Positions 16,738 through 26,365 of a stretch of DNA of 64,000 nt are shown here, one piece after another. Where the stretch lies: positions 1 to 64,000 of the forward strand of contig JAOARC010000010.1 in the NCBI GenBank assembly GCA_025210745.1, written 5' to 3'. Both the position numbers and the translations under genes were made by a program. Under the pieces are notes generated by a model. It worked only from the letters and a program-made list of their open reading frames with translations, was not told the DNA's origin and made no database searches. The stretch comes from Bacteriovoracaceae bacterium. GTDB lineage: Bacteria; Bdellovibrionota; Bacteriovoracia; Bacteriovoracales; Bacteriovoracaceae. How positions within the stretch are numbered: the stretch's first letter is position 1; every line of letters begins with the position of its first letter.

Positions 16738-17985
16738 TTATCCGTTCATTGAATCCATGAAAGCTGAGTTTGTTTTAGAGTTTTTAATTTTATCTAAAAC
16801 AAATTCCATAGAGTCGATTGTATTCATTGGGTGAAGAACCCTTCTAAGTACAAATGTCTTTTGAAGATCTGCTGCTTCCATTAGTAAGTCTTCTTTTCTT
16901 GTTGCTGACTTATTAATATCTAAACAAGGGAAAATTCTTTTTTCCATTAGTTTTCTATCTAATTGAATTTCAGAGTTACCAGTACCTTTGAATTCCTCAA
17001 AGATAACTTCATCCATTCTTGAACCAGTATCAATTAGAGCTGTAGCAATAATTGTTAAAGATCCACCCTTTTCAATATTTCTTGCAGCACCAAAAAATCT
17101 TTTTGGTTTATGAAGAGCATTTGAGTCAACACCCCCTGATAGGATTTTACCACTTGGCGGGATAACTGTATTATATGCTCTTGCTAGTCTTGTAATTGAA
17201 TCTAGTAAAATAACAACATCTTGACCCGCTTCTACTAATCTTTTTGCTTTATTGATTACCATCTCAGCAACTTGAACGTGTCTAGAAGCTGGCTCATCAA
17301 AAGTTGAAGATACAACTTCTGCATCAACGCTTCTTCTCATATCTGTTACTTCTTCTGGTCTTTCATCAATTAAAAGAACAATTAATTTTGCATCTTTATG
17401 ATTGTCTGAAATTGCATTTGCTATATCTTGAAGTAAAACAGTTTTACCAGCTTTTGGTGGAGCAACGATTAAACATCTTTGACCAAAACCTTGAGGAACA
17501 AACATATCGATAATTCTTGTAGAGTAACCTGTTGGCTTAGCTTCTAGGTTAATTTTCTTATTTGGATATAATGGCGTTAAGTTATCAAAAAGAACTGTTT
17601 GTTTATGCTTTTCTGGAGTTTGCATATTAATCTTTTCGATTTTAATTAATGCAAAATATCTTTCACCATCTTTTGGAGTTCTAATTTCACCAACAATAGT
17701 ATCCCCTGTTCTTAAACCAAATTTTCTAATTTGAGATGGAGAAACATAGATATCATCGGCACCAGGTAAGTAGTTATATCCAGGAGATCTTAAAAATCCA
17801 AATCCATCTGGTAATATTTCTAAAACACCTTCTCCAAAGATGGCTTCATCTTTAGCAGCAGTTGCTTTTAAAAGAGCAAAAATAAGCTCATGTTTTTTCA
17901 TTCCACCGGCATTATCTACACCTGCCTTAGTGGCCATTTTAGTTAATTCTTTGATTTCTTTTTCTCTTAAATCATTTAAATGCAT
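16738..17985 (-). CDS. rho: Transcription termination factor Rho
   Basis: 415 residues from ATG 17985 (GGAGAA 8 bases upstream; an in-frame TTG at 18000 is rejected). N-terminal helical domain, an RNA-binding cold-shock-like domain ([21 protein letters not shown]), then a RecA-type ATPase with Walker A PPKAGKT, Walker [17 protein letters not shown] and the Q and R loops. It is a hexameric RNA helicase ending transcription. First gene of its unit; the 5' region 18001-18162 is divergent to ruvX. Confidence 0.97.
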   Translation of the reverse strand: MHLNDLREKEIKELTKMATKAGVDNAGGMKKHELIFALLKATAAKDEAIFGEGVLEILPDGFGFLRSPGYNYLPGADDIYVSPSQIRKFGLRTGDTIVGEIRTPKDGERYFALIKIEKINMQTPEKHKQTVLFDNLTPLYPNKKINLEAKPTGYSTRIIDMFVPQGFGQRCLIVAPPKAGKTVLLQDIANAISDNHKDAKLIVLLIDERPEEVTDMRRSVDAEVVSSTFDEPASRHVQVAEMVINKAKRLVEAGQDVVILLDSITRLARAYNTVIPPSGKILSGGVDSNALHKPKRFFGAARNIEKGGSLTIIATALIDTGSRMDEVIFEEFKGTGNSEIQLDRKLMEKRIFPCLDINKSATRKEDLLMEAADLQKTFVLRRVLHPMNTIDSMEFVLDKIKNSKTNSAFMDSMNG

Positions 17986-18162
17986 GGGGTTCTTCTCCAA
18001 AGATTTCCAAGTTTAAGTTAGTGATTATTCAGGTATTTGAATAGCTTCAAAACGAAGGTTTTGAATTAATGTCTTGAACATGGATAATAATAACTGATCC
18101 ACTATTTATGTCAAGTTTTTAAAGCTTTACACCCCACAAAAATCATTCTAATTTTGAAGTCA

Positions 18163-18633
18163 ATGCAAGATAGTAATTTAAACATTTCAGACATTACTGA
18201 TAAGCATCTTATGTGCTTTGACTATGGGCGAAAAATCACAGGAATATCATCCTACAAATATGGAAGTGATCCTTTTGTCCTTGGATTTGGTCGGATTGAA
18301 TACAAAGATGACGAAACTTTAATCCAGCAAATACTTAAGATATGTGATGATGAGTTTGTTGATATCATTGTCATTGGTGTTCCCTATTTTACAGATGGAA
18401 CTCCATCTAAGCTCACTTTAGAAATTCAAAATTTTATAAAAAAACTTCAATCAAAAACAAACTTAAATGTCTTTGAGCAAGATGAAACACTAAGTAGCTT
18501 TGAAGCAAAAAAGAGGATGCAAAGTGATCCCAAATTTAACTTTAAAATAGACCCTAAGAAAATAGATGAAGTAGCCGCTTGTATTATTCTAGAAGAGTTT
18601 ATAAAGGATATAGAAAACAAAGAGTCTTTATGA
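18163..18633 (+). CDS. ruvX: RuvX/YqgF-type RNase H fold protein
   Basis: 156 residues from ATG 18163 (a TTG lies three codons upstream). FDYGRKITGIS holds the first catalytic Asp of the RNase H fold, IVIGVPYFTDGT the second strand, DETLSSFEAKKRM the catalytic Glu region and IDEVAACIILEEF the C-terminal Asp helix. The family processes 16S rRNA 5' ends or resolves Holliday junctions. The sequence is divergent (Y where the family often has P or A). The stop overlaps the mltG ATG by 4 bases. Confidence 0.85.
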   Translation: MQDSNLNISDITDKHLMCFDYGRKITGISSYKYGSDPFVLGFGRIEYKDDETLIQQILKICDDEFVDIIVIGVPYFTDGTPSKLTLEIQNFIKKLQSKTNLNVFEQDETLSSFEAKKRMQSDPKFNFKIDPKKIDEVAACIILEEFIKDIENKESL

Positions 18634-19658
18634 AAAAATTTATTCTTATCAGTATTGTAATTCTTTTATCCTGCCTAGCAGGTGGGGTAACTTATGTTTA
18701 TCAAAACCTTGATTACAAAACCTCTAAAAACCATCCTATAGAAATAAAACAAGGGATGGCATTTTATAAAATAAATACTCTTTTAAAACAAAAAAAAATT
18801 ATTAAAGATAGCAGGTTTTTTCATCATTACTGTAAGTATAAAAAACAAGTTAATAACTTTAAATCAGGGTCGTATATTATTCCAGCTGGATCAAATCTGG
18901 AAAAAGTTCTACATATTCTAACGACAGGAAAATCAGTTCAAAACAAAGTTACTATTTCGGAAGGAAAAAACATATATGAAGTAGCTAATATCTTAGAACA
19001 AAATAATCTTGTGGATGCAAAAACCTTTATTGCCCTTTGTAAAAGCAAGAGTTTTTTAAGTGAATTGAATATTCCTTCAAATGTTTCTTTTGAAGGATAT
19101 CTTTTTCCTGAAACTTACTTTTTTCCTAAAGGTTATACGGAAAAACAAATTATTCGCACTATGGTAAAACAATTTAAACAGCAGATTTCGAGTTTGGATT
19201 TTTCTCAAACACACCTTAGCCAAGCACAAGTTATCAATTTAGCTTCGATTGTAGAAAAGGAAACTGGTGCTGCCTGGGAAAGACCAATTATTGCTGGTGT
19301 TTATCTTAATAGGTTGAAAAAAAATATGCGTCTTCAAGCAGATCCGACAACGATTTATGGTATTTGGGAAAGCTACAAAGGAAACCTACGCAAAAGACAT
19401 CTATTAGAAAAAACCCCCTATAACACTTATAAGATATCAGGACTTCCCTTAGGTCCCATTGCCAATCCATCACTTGCTGCCATTAAAGCTGTTTTAGTAC
19501 CCAAAAAACATAACTACCTTTACTTTGTTTCAAAAAATGATGGTACTCATATATTTACCCCTACATATAAAGAGCATCTTAAAGCTGTTAGACAATGGCA
19601 ATTAAATAAAAAGAATAGAGAAGGAAAAAGCTGGAGAGATTTGAAAAAAAAGTTTTAA
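18630..19658 (+). CDS. mltG: Endolytic murein transglycosylase
   Basis: 342 residues from ATG 18630. One N-terminal membrane helix (about 3-22), a LysM-like region (about 35-125), then the YceG catalytic domain with FEGYLFPETYFF, NLASIVEKETG (catalytic Glu) and the C-terminal NTYKISGLPLGPIANPS. It cleaves nascent glycan strands at the inner membrane and sets their length. ruvX-mltG coupling is common in bacteria. The TAA stop overlaps that of the convergent gene through TTAA. Confidence 0.95.
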   Translation: MKKFILISIVILLSCLAGGVTYVYQNLDYKTSKNHPIEIKQGMAFYKINTLLKQKKIIKDSRFFHHYCKYKKQVNNFKSGSYIIPAGSNLEKVLHILTTGKSVQNKVTISEGKNIYEVANILEQNNLVDAKTFIALCKSKSFLSELNIPSNVSFEGYLFPETYFFPKGYTEKQIIRTMVKQFKQQISSLDFSQTHLSQAQVINLASIVEKETGAAWERPIIAGVYLNRLKKNMRLQADPTTIYGIWESYKGNLRKRHLLEKTPYNTYKISGLPLGPIANPSLAAIKAVLVPKKHNYLYFVSKNDGTHIFTPTYKEHLKAVRQWQLNKKNREGKSWRDLKKKF

Positions 19659-20992
19659 CAACCGGATATGTCTTTAAATAAGATAGAGTATGTATAATCA
19701 TCCGTAAACTTCTTTAGCTTTACATCCGTAATATTTCTAAAGTAAGCATTACTTGGACTAAATTTAACTTTAAAATCTTTAACACCATCCTCCAAAATAA
19801 CTGATACAGGATACAAAAACTTATTAAATTTTGTAACGAGATGATAGTTTTTTCTTTTAACAGAAATATGAGCAGTAGACAGTATTTTACGACCTTTTTT
19901 AAACTCTTGAATCCAACTTTTTATAGAAAAAAAACATTTTGGCTTTTTCATATACAGTTTATAACCATAACGACCATAAGATTTCTTAAAATCAAAATTC
20001 CAATAAAAGTACTTTTCAGATTTATTTAATTCTTCCATAAGCTTTTTTATATTTTCTTTGTGAGGTTTTCTCATTGAACGAACTTCTTTTCTCTTACGAT
20101 CTAACTCATAAATTGTTTTCAATTGCTCGCACTGCTCACTTTCAATAAAACCTTTTTTAAAAATACTTGGTATACAAGCAATATTTGATATATAGGACAA
20201 AGTATATGGCTTTATTTCTTCCGTTAAAAGTCCCTTGCTTTTTAAGTTATTTACTAAGAATCTTCTTACTTGAATACTCTCAACAGCAACTAAACTGTAG
20301 CGTCCGCCAAGTATGACACTTCCTTTTTGCCCCACCTCATCATCATGACAATCTCCCATTAACAAAAATGATCTCTTACCACTATCTGCAAAAGGGTTAA
20401 CATAAGTATTATATAAAATATCACAACTTGATCGTACAAACTTATTATCTTTTAAATACCACTTACTCACTTGCTTTAAGTTTTGCGTTCCCAAAGAATT
20501 TAAATAAACAGTTCGACGATAAGATTTTTGTCTTAGTTTTATAATAGCAAAATCATTTTTCCACAAAGAAGGATCAATATATCGACTATAGGATAGTGAT
20601 TCTATTTTTAAAGCTTCAATATTATAACTTTTTTTGTAATTAACAAAAGAAACAAAAGCCTTTTTCATTAATCCCATATTACTAACTCTTAAGTGTTTAG
20701 GAATACAACTTGCAGAAGTTAACACTCGATCAGATGAAATAAGAACAGAGGGACATTCTAGTTTTTTCTTACCATCAAAAATAATAAACTTTGCCAAATA
20801 GCCAGGACAATACAAGCCACCTTTACAGAAAACAGTTTCATTATTAAAAGCTCTTTCAAAGTTTACATCAATAGTCTCTTCAGGAATTGAAGGTCGAACA
20901 TCATTCTTAGCTTGAGAGTCCTCAATCTTCTTACCGCAAGAGCAAAACACTCCAGTAATTAGCACAGCTAAAAATATTCTTAAAGATAACAT
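19655..20992 (-). CDS. Lipoprotein with degenerate trypsin-like domain
   Basis: 445 residues with an N-terminal signal and probable lipobox (FCSC, Cys19). Residues about 45-245 follow the trypsin fold, but the catalytic residues are changed: LTSASC replaces LTAAHC (Ser95 for His), KNDFAIIKL keeps the Asp (Asp147), and GQKGS stands where GDSGG is expected (Lys223 for Ser). It is probably an inactive protease-fold binding protein. The C-terminal 200 residues are Lys-rich and unrecognised. Fold assignment is by motif order only. Confidence 0.6.
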   Translation of the reverse strand: MLSLRIFLAVLITGVFCSCGKKIEDSQAKNDVRPSIPEETIDVNFERAFNNETVFCKGGLYCPGYLAKFIIFDGKKKLECPSVLISSDRVLTSASCIPKHLRVSNMGLMKKAFVSFVNYKKSYNIEALKIESLSYSRYIDPSLWKNDFAIIKLRQKSYRRTVYLNSLGTQNLKQVSKWYLKDNKFVRSSCDILYNTYVNPFADSGKRSFLLMGDCHDDEVGQKGSVILGGRYSLVAVESIQVRRFLVNNLKSKGLLTEEIKPYTLSYISNIACIPSIFKKGFIESEQCEQLKTIYELDRKRKEVRSMRKPHKENIKKLMEELNKSEKYFYWNFDFKKSYGRYGYKLYMKKPKCFFSIKSWIQEFKKGRKILSTAHISVKRKNYHLVTKFNKFLYPVSVILEDGVKDFKVKFSPSNAYFRNITDVKLKKFTDDYTYSILFKDISGC

Positions 20993-21085
20993 AGATTAAA
21001 TAATATTAAGTACTTAGAGCAATTGTCAAACAAACCTCTTCAATTCAAACAAATACTTACAATAGGGGCAAAAATAGGCTTTATA

Positions 21086-21115
21086 TTGATTTTAGCATAA
21101 CACTTAGGATAAAAT
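21086..21115 (+). promoter_or_regulatory. Probable promoter of the DksA-like gene
   Basis: TTGATT (21086-21091), 18-base spacer, TAAAAT (21110-21115). The message would have a leader of about 45 bases with a strong AAGGAGGAG ribosome-binding site before ATG 21168. Confidence 0.4.
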
Positions 21116-21167
21116 TTATGGGCCAGTTAATGCGTATTGTAATTAGAGGATTCAAGGAGGAGCTTTA

Positions 21168-21533
21168 ATGAACGATAAGGATTTAGAATTTTTCAGAAAG
21201 AAACTAACTGAACACAGACAGAAAATACTTCAAGGTCAAACATTAAATAACCTAGAAGACTTACAAATAAAATCAGAAGATTTAGCAGAAGAAGGTGATC
21301 TTGCAACAAATGCAATTAATCAACAAATCACTTTCTCTCTTAGAAATAAAGAGATGGCCAAGCTTAGAAGAATTGAAGCTGCCCTAGCAAGAATAGAAGA
21401 TGGTACATATGGTGAGTGTCTTGAATCAGGAGAGGAAATCTCTAGAAAAAGATTAGAAACTCAACCATGGGCTGAATTTTGTCTTGAAGTTGCTGAAGAA
21501 AAAGAAAGAGAGCAAAGACAAAGAAGAGCATAA
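21168..21533 (+). CDS. DksA/TraR family transcription factor, incomplete zinc site
   Basis: 121 residues. Coiled-coil N-terminus with the tip segment GDLATNAINQQ (an Asp is kept), then the C-terminal DksA block YGECLESGEEISRKRLETQP. The four-Cys zinc finger is reduced to two: C-x2-S and C-x2-V. DksA binds the RNA polymerase secondary channel and, with ppGpp, retunes transcription; Cys-poor variants (such as P. aeruginosa DksA2) work without zinc. It has its own promoter and terminator and strong translation signals, so it is likely well expressed. A Rel/SpoT gene is at 58699. Confidence 0.88.
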   Translation: MNDKDLEFFRKKLTEHRQKILQGQTLNNLEDLQIKSEDLAEEGDLATNAINQQITFSLRNKEMAKLRRIEAALARIEDGTYGECLESGEEISRKRLETQPWAEFCLEVAEEKEREQRQRRA

Positions 21534-21557
21534 AAAATTATTATTATCCTTGAATAT

Positions 21558-21588
21558 GGCCCAAGCTTTTTAGCTTGGGCTTTTTTTA
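21558..21588 (+). terminator. Terminator of the DksA-like gene
   Basis: GCCCAAGCT, short T-rich loop, AGCTTGGGC, followed by TTTTTTT. A strong intrinsic terminator. Confidence 0.9.
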
Positions 21589-21606
21589 TGACTTAGAAAA
21601 AAACTT

Positions 21607-22935
21607 TTACAACATTCTTTTTATTTGAGCATCAGTATAATCGATATGGTGCTCATTTTCTTCGTGTTCATGAAACTCAACATAATTTGATTTTCCATTG
21701 CCACCTAAAACATAAGTTGAAAAATCAGCTCTTAGATTTAAACCTGTTAATTGTTCAAAATGATTAATCATATGATTTGTCGTTACCATTTGATACTTAT
21801 GTTTTTGAAAATAATCTTTTAGCGCATACTTTAAATTAAACTTTGAATTTAAGTATGCAAAGAATGCTCTTCCTACTTTATATGAATTCTTATCTGTATT
21901 TCTTTTATAAACAGAGTGTCCACCAAGATTAAATGAATCATAACCAGGGTGAGTTAAAGTTTTATATCCCCTATCTCTCCAACTTGCCAGACCTTCATCC
22001 ATCCAGCCAGAATTTCCATCAGCAGGAACTACACCTTTAGCAAAATATGTATGAAACATTTCATGCCCTAAAGACCTAAGAGAAGTTGCTGTTGCTCCAG
22101 GATATTCCATCCCACCTTTAAGAGCCATACCGTAAACAATATAAAAGTCCTGTGGCCATGGACCATAATCAGCTTCTAATTCGTTAAATATTCCTCTAGC
22201 TTTTGCTAAGAATTTTTCAGGTTTTAAAAACCACTTTGTATAAATAGTAAATGGAATATCTCTTCCATCAATAGATCTAAAAGTATCTGTTACCCACTTA
22301 TATTTTCCTTGTTTAAATACGTGAAAATAGACACTTGATGATCCATAGTGAGCTGGATAATGAATTGTAAAATGATTCTTTTTATGCACTTTTACATTAC
22401 CATTGGCCACGACTTTATGAGCTTTTCTTGCTTTCACTCTTACATTAAAAGTCATTGGGTATTGATCATACTCTAAGTTTGCTGGAACAAACTTTTCTAA
22501 GAACTTCTTTTCTTTTAAGTCTTTAATAAAAAAACCACTATTAACTGTTCCTAATCCATACCAAGCTAATCTTTTAACTTTTGTATAAAGAACAAGTGTA
22601 TATGTTCCTGGCTTTAATTTCTTTTTAACAACCCTATAACTTGTTACTTTTCCAGGAGACTTTACCCTTCTTATAGGTACTCTTTTACCATTTAGCTTCC
22701 CTCTGATTCCCATGGGTACAAAGTCAAATAAAGGATATCCCTCTTCTTTTAACTCAAAAGTGAAAGTTGTCTTAACTCTTGATGTGAAAAAATAAGGATA
22801 GTATTTGATATCATATGTCGCTTCTTTTATATCCATGAAAACAGCTTTTCCATCTCTATAATCAAAACTTGGCGGCGCTAAATGCAGATTTGCAAAGGCG
22901 CTTAGACTTAATAATAAAAATAATAAATATTTCAT
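21607..22935 (-). CDS. Exported gluzincin metallopeptidase (M1/M61-like)
   Basis: 442 residues from ATG 22935 (AAAGGAA gives better spacing to this ATG than to the one at 22941). Signal peptide (FLLLSLSAFA), a beta-rich N-terminal region (about 20-200), then the zinc site: HEMFH at 291-295 and Glu314 in WMDEGLASW, a HExxH-x18-E arrangement as in M1 and M61 peptidases. It is similar along its length to the protein at 43214. Divergent from a subtilase gene. Probably periplasmic or secreted. Confidence 0.8.
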   Translation of the reverse strand: MKYLLFLLLSLSAFANLHLAPPSFDYRDGKAVFMDIKEATYDIKYYPYFFTSRVKTTFTFELKEEGYPLFDFVPMGIRGKLNGKRVPIRRVKSPGKVTSYRVVKKKLKPGTYTLVLYTKVKRLAWYGLGTVNSGFFIKDLKEKKFLEKFVPANLEYDQYPMTFNVRVKARKAHKVVANGNVKVHKKNHFTIHYPAHYGSSSVYFHVFKQGKYKWVTDTFRSIDGRDIPFTIYTKWFLKPEKFLAKARGIFNELEADYGPWPQDFYIVYGMALKGGMEYPGATATSLRSLGHEMFHTYFAKGVVPADGNSGWMDEGLASWRDRGYKTLTHPGYDSFNLGGHSVYKRNTDKNSYKVGRAFFAYLNSKFNLKYALKDYFQKHKYQMVTTNHMINHFEQLTGLNLRADFSTYVLGGNGKSNYVEFHEHEENEHHIDYTDAQIKRML

Positions 22936-22941
22936 AACCAT

Positions 22942-23199
22942 TTCCTTTGTTTAAATCTCATTATCTCTTAGAATCTTGTATGACTCTACAGGGTAAAGTA
23001 TTTCAAAGACCAATTTAATCAGTCTTAAGTAAAAAGACGATATGCCTAATATAACGACAATTAATACTAGAAAATCGTCTTATTTTTAGACATATGTACT
23101 CAAGAAGAACAACAAAGCTATCGCTAACCTATTGTTTTCACACTATTTTTTTTGGCAAAGTCTTTGCTAAATAATAGCTAGAAATGTAACGAAAGGTTA
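22942..23199. other. Intergenic region with an inverted repeat
   Basis: The largest gap (about 260 bases) lies between divergent peptidase genes. It contains AAGACGAT (23034-23041) and ATCGTCTT (23074-23081), a perfect 8-base stem, with T-runs outside both arms so that either strand could read it as a terminator-like hairpin. GAAAGG precedes the subtilase ATG. No open frame of note. Confidence 0.4.
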
Positions 23200-24243
23200 A
23201 TGATGGTTAAGTTAAAATTCTCAATTAAAAGCTTTGTTTTAGTAGCACTTGTTGTATGCTCATCTTTTGGATCAAATGGATATTATCCAGATAACTTTCT
23301 AAATAATAGATATACAAGTTGGGGAGTTGACCCTAGCTTAAAAAGTTCTATTAATTTAAAAAACTCTTGGAAGACATTTCAAAAGAAAAAAGACATTACA
23401 GTTGCAGTAATCGATACAGGAATTGATGTTCACCATCCATTCTTAAAAAACAATATAGTTGGAACATCAGGAAAAGCAAGCTCTCATAACTTTGGACTAG
23501 ACTTTTCAGGTAAAAGGATTACAAAAACACCTTATGACACTCACGGACATGGAACTCATGTTTCGGGGATTGTGAAAAGCATATTTCCAGAAGTTAAAAT
23601 TTTAGCTTTAAAGTACTACAATCCTCAAGCTAGCGGTCAAGCAAACTTGGAAGCAACTATTAGAGCTCTAAAATACGCTGTAGATCAAAATGTTGATATA
23701 ATAAACTACTCAGGTGGAGGACCAGAATCAAGTCACGAAGAATTAAAGATCTTAAAAGAAGCAAAAAGAAAAGGGATTCTTGTAATAGCAGCAGCAGGAA
23801 ATGAAAGATCGAATATCGATGCTAAGAAAAATGCATACTATCCAGCAAGTTATGGATTATCAAATATTATTACTGTTGGTGCTCATGATAAAATAAACAA
23901 GTTAATTAGTGCATCTAACTGGGGAAAAAACTCTGTTGATATTGCAGCTCCTGGATTAAGAATAAGGTCTGCAATTCCTGGTGGTGCAGCAGGATACATG
24001 ACAGGAACAAGTCAAGCGACAGCCTTTGTTACAGGTGTTGCAGCCCTTATAAAGTCAAACTATCCACAGTTTAATACAAATCAAGTTAAAAATATTATCA
24101 TCAGCTCATCTGAAAAAGTAAGTCCTTTAAAAGGAAAAATTCTAGGAGCTGGAAAACTAGACGCTGCCAAAGCTCTTGTTACAGCTAAAAGAGTTTTTGC
24201 TAAACTTTTTAAAGGCAAAAGAACGATTGCAAAACAAAAATAA
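23200..24243 (+). CDS. Secreted subtilisin-like serine peptidase (S8)
   Basis: 347 residues. N-terminal signal peptide (to about residue 24) and little or no propeptide. Complete triad: Asp72 in VAVIDTGID, His120 in HGHGTHVSGI and Ser271 in MTGTSQATAF; the oxyanion Asn is in AAAGNE. It is a compact single-domain subtilase. It has two consecutive ATG codons; the second has better spacing from GAAAGG. A terminator follows immediately. Likely an exported digestive protease. Confidence 0.95.
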   Translation: MMVKLKFSIKSFVLVALVVCSSFGSNGYYPDNFLNNRYTSWGVDPSLKSSINLKNSWKTFQKKKDITVAVIDTGIDVHHPFLKNNIVGTSGKASSHNFGLDFSGKRITKTPYDTHGHGTHVSGIVKSIFPEVKILALKYYNPQASGQANLEATIRALKYAVDQNVDIINYSGGGPESSHEELKILKEAKRKGILVIAAAGNERSNIDAKKNAYYPASYGLSNIITVGAHDKINKLISASNWGKNSVDIAAPGLRIRSAIPGGAAGYMTGTSQATAFVTGVAALIKSNYPQFNTNQVKNIIISSSEKVSPLKGKILGAGKLDAAKALVTAKRVFAKLFKGKRTIAKQK

Positions 24244-24272
24244 AAAACAGCTTTATTTACAAGCTGTTTTTT
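24244..24272 (+). terminator. Terminator of the subtilase gene
   Basis: AACAGCTT (24246-24253), 7-base loop, AAGCTGTT (24261-24268), then TTTT. The hairpin begins 3 bases after the stop. Confidence 0.85.
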
Positions 24273-24312
24273 ATCTATTAAATCCTAATCTTTTCATTTA
24301 ACATATATACAA

Positions 24313-25860
24313 ATGAAAAAATTAATCTACATAATAGCAGGCTCGATTTACGCTCTTGGATTTCCAAGTGTTTTTGGTGAATCCTTACTTATTACTCCGA
24401 TAATAGGACTTGTTATTTTATTTAACGGATTAATAAAAAAAACAACATTAAAACAAGATTTTTTAACTGTTCTTTTATTCTGTTTGGGTTTTAACTTAAC
24501 TGGTTATTACTGGATTGCAGATACTCTTACTGAATTTGGAAACCTTCCCTATTTTCTAGCTCTAGTACTTAATAGTTTATTTGCCTTTATTGTTGCTCCA
24601 TATCTATGGGCATTTATTATTTTAAAGAAATATATTTTAAAAAATGCTAAGTTAAACAACTCATTACATATTGTTTGCCTTGCTATTATTGTAACGACAT
24701 TTGAATTTATCACACCTCAACAGTTTGATTCTTTTTTAGGAAGCCCTTGGATATATTTTAGTAAACATCTAGGATTTGCAAGTATTGCAGGTGTAAGCGT
24801 TTATTCATTCTTTAGTTTTATTCTTGTATTTGAGGTTATTAGATTTTTAAAAACAAACACCTTTGGTATTGCTAATCTTTTAATGATTTTTTTCTTTATT
24901 ATTCTTAATCCTCTTATTGTAAAAGAACCAAATACAAATCAATCAAAGAACTTAAATATCAGAATGGTTCAAGCTAATATTAGTAATTATCTAAAAGTTG
25001 ACTCCGAAAAAGGAACATATGCTTCATCTAAACAAGTTATTGAAAAATATAAAAACTTAAGCCTTAAGGAACATAACTTTAAAGAGAATATAGATCTTAT
25101 CATTTGGCCAGAAACAGCATACCCTTACTCTATCTATACAAACCTTAGTGACTTAAAAGAAACACTTATTCCAACGGTCTTTGTTGAGATTATAAATAAA
25201 ATGAACTCTCAACTTTTTATTGGTGGGTATGATAGTCAAAGTTCTAAAGCTTTTTATCAAAGTGATTACAATACTGCCTTTCATATTTCAAAGGAAGGAA
25301 GGCTTATTGATACTTATCATAAAAGAATCCTAATTCCATTTGGAGAAACTCTACCTTTTGGCCCATTAAATGAAAAATTAAGCAAGCTCTTTACTAATAT
25401 TGCTTTTTTTGCGACCGGAAAAAAGAGTACATTATTTAAATTTAATAATGGAGTAAAGTCTATAGCTTCTATTTGTTATGAAGGGCTAAAGCCCTTTTAT
25501 ATTAGAGATTATTTAAATAATGCAAAAGATGCTGATTTGATGATCAACCTGACAAATGACTCATGGTATGGAAAAACGATGGAGCCTTTTCAGCACTTGT
25601 TTTTAACTAAATGGAGAGCTTTAGAGTTTAATCTTCCTATTTTAAGATCTACAAATACTGGAATCACATCTTTTATAAAAAGTGATGGTACTGAATCAAA
25701 AAGAACCGAACTTTTTAAAGGTGAAAACTTAGATTTACGTCTAAGCATACCAAAAAGGTCTCCTACTATTTTTCAAACATTTGGTTTCATAGCAATTTTT
25801 CCCTTTTGGATAATTTGTTTAATTTTTTCTCTATTAGAGGTAAAATTAAAGAATGAATAA
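24313..25860 (+). CDS. lnt: Apolipoprotein N-acyltransferase
   Basis: 515 residues. Several N-terminal membrane helices (to about 200), a periplasmic nitrilase-like domain, and a C-terminal membrane helix. Catalytic triad: Glu267 (WPETAYP), Lys337 (YHKRILIPFGE) and Cys388 (SICYEG), nearly the same numbering as E. coli. It adds the third acyl chain to lipoproteins in the inner membrane, in keeping with the many lipoproteins here. No clear ribosome-binding site precedes the ATG. Overlaps the next gene by 8 bases. Confidence 0.95.
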   Translation: MKKLIYIIAGSIYALGFPSVFGESLLITPIIGLVILFNGLIKKTTLKQDFLTVLLFCLGFNLTGYYWIADTLTEFGNLPYFLALVLNSLFAFIVAPYLWAFIILKKYILKNAKLNNSLHIVCLAIIVTTFEFITPQQFDSFLGSPWIYFSKHLGFASIAGVSVYSFFSFILVFEVIRFLKTNTFGIANLLMIFFFIILNPLIVKEPNTNQSKNLNIRMVQANISNYLKVDSEKGTYASSKQVIEKYKNLSLKEHNFKENIDLIIWPETAYPYSIYTNLSDLKETLIPTVFVEIINKMNSQLFIGGYDSQSSKAFYQSDYNTAFHISKEGRLIDTYHKRILIPFGETLPFGPLNEKLSKLFTNIAFFATGKKSTLFKFNNGVKSIASICYEGLKPFYIRDYLNNAKDADLMINLTNDSWYGKTMEPFQHLFLTKWRALEFNLPILRSTNTGITSFIKSDGTESKRTELFKGENLDLRLSIPKRSPTIFQTFGFIAIFPFWIICLIFSLLEVKLKNE

Positions 25861-26365
25861 ATTACTTTTGCTTTCATTATTTTTAATTAGCTCATGTACA
25901 TCATATGAACACTTTAAAAGAATTACTGAAGAGTTTGATGTTCCTGCCAAGGTATATAAAGCTGACTTTACACAAACTTGGCAAGCAGTTATTCAAGTAA
26001 TGAAGAAGTTTGATATTTCATACCAAAATCAAGAAGCTGGAAAAATTAAAACAAGATGGATGGACAATACTCTTCAAGTAAACTTTACAGACTCTTTTGG
26101 AAGTAAAGATGCTGTAAAAGCTGCGGAAATGATGATGGTTATAAATGTAGCCCAAGGCTTTAGTTATGGAAGAAAAGTAACAAAAGTCACAATTTTTAAA
26201 AGACAAAGAATTGAGCATGATTTTTTGCAAGGATGGAAAGAAACACCAACAGATGGCATTCAAGAAAAAACACTTTTGTATAGAATTCAAAGAATCATTC
26301 AAAATGATAATGAGCTAAGAAAAATTGATAAAGCAAAAGAAAAAGAACAATTAGAGACGTTTTAA
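25853..26365 (+). CDS. Lipoprotein, possibly BamC-like
   Basis: 170 residues with signal peptide and lipobox (LISSC, Cys15). One domain: strand-helix-strands (KADFTQTWQAVIQVMKKF, then GKIKTRWMDN) resembling helix-grip lipoproteins such as BamC/NlpB, which flank the BAM complex. The similarity is structural guesswork. Overlaps lnt by 8 bases, so it is translated with the enzyme that matures it. Its 3' end overlaps the convergent HEAT gene by 15 bases. Confidence 0.65.
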   Translation: MNKLLLLSLFLISSCTSYEHFKRITEEFDVPAKVYKADFTQTWQAVIQVMKKFDISYQNQEAGKIKTRWMDNTLQVNFTDSFGSKDAVKAAEMMMVINVAQGFSYGRKVTKVTIFKRQRIEHDFLQGWKETPTDGIQEKTLLYRIQRIIQNDNELRKIDKAKEKEQLETF

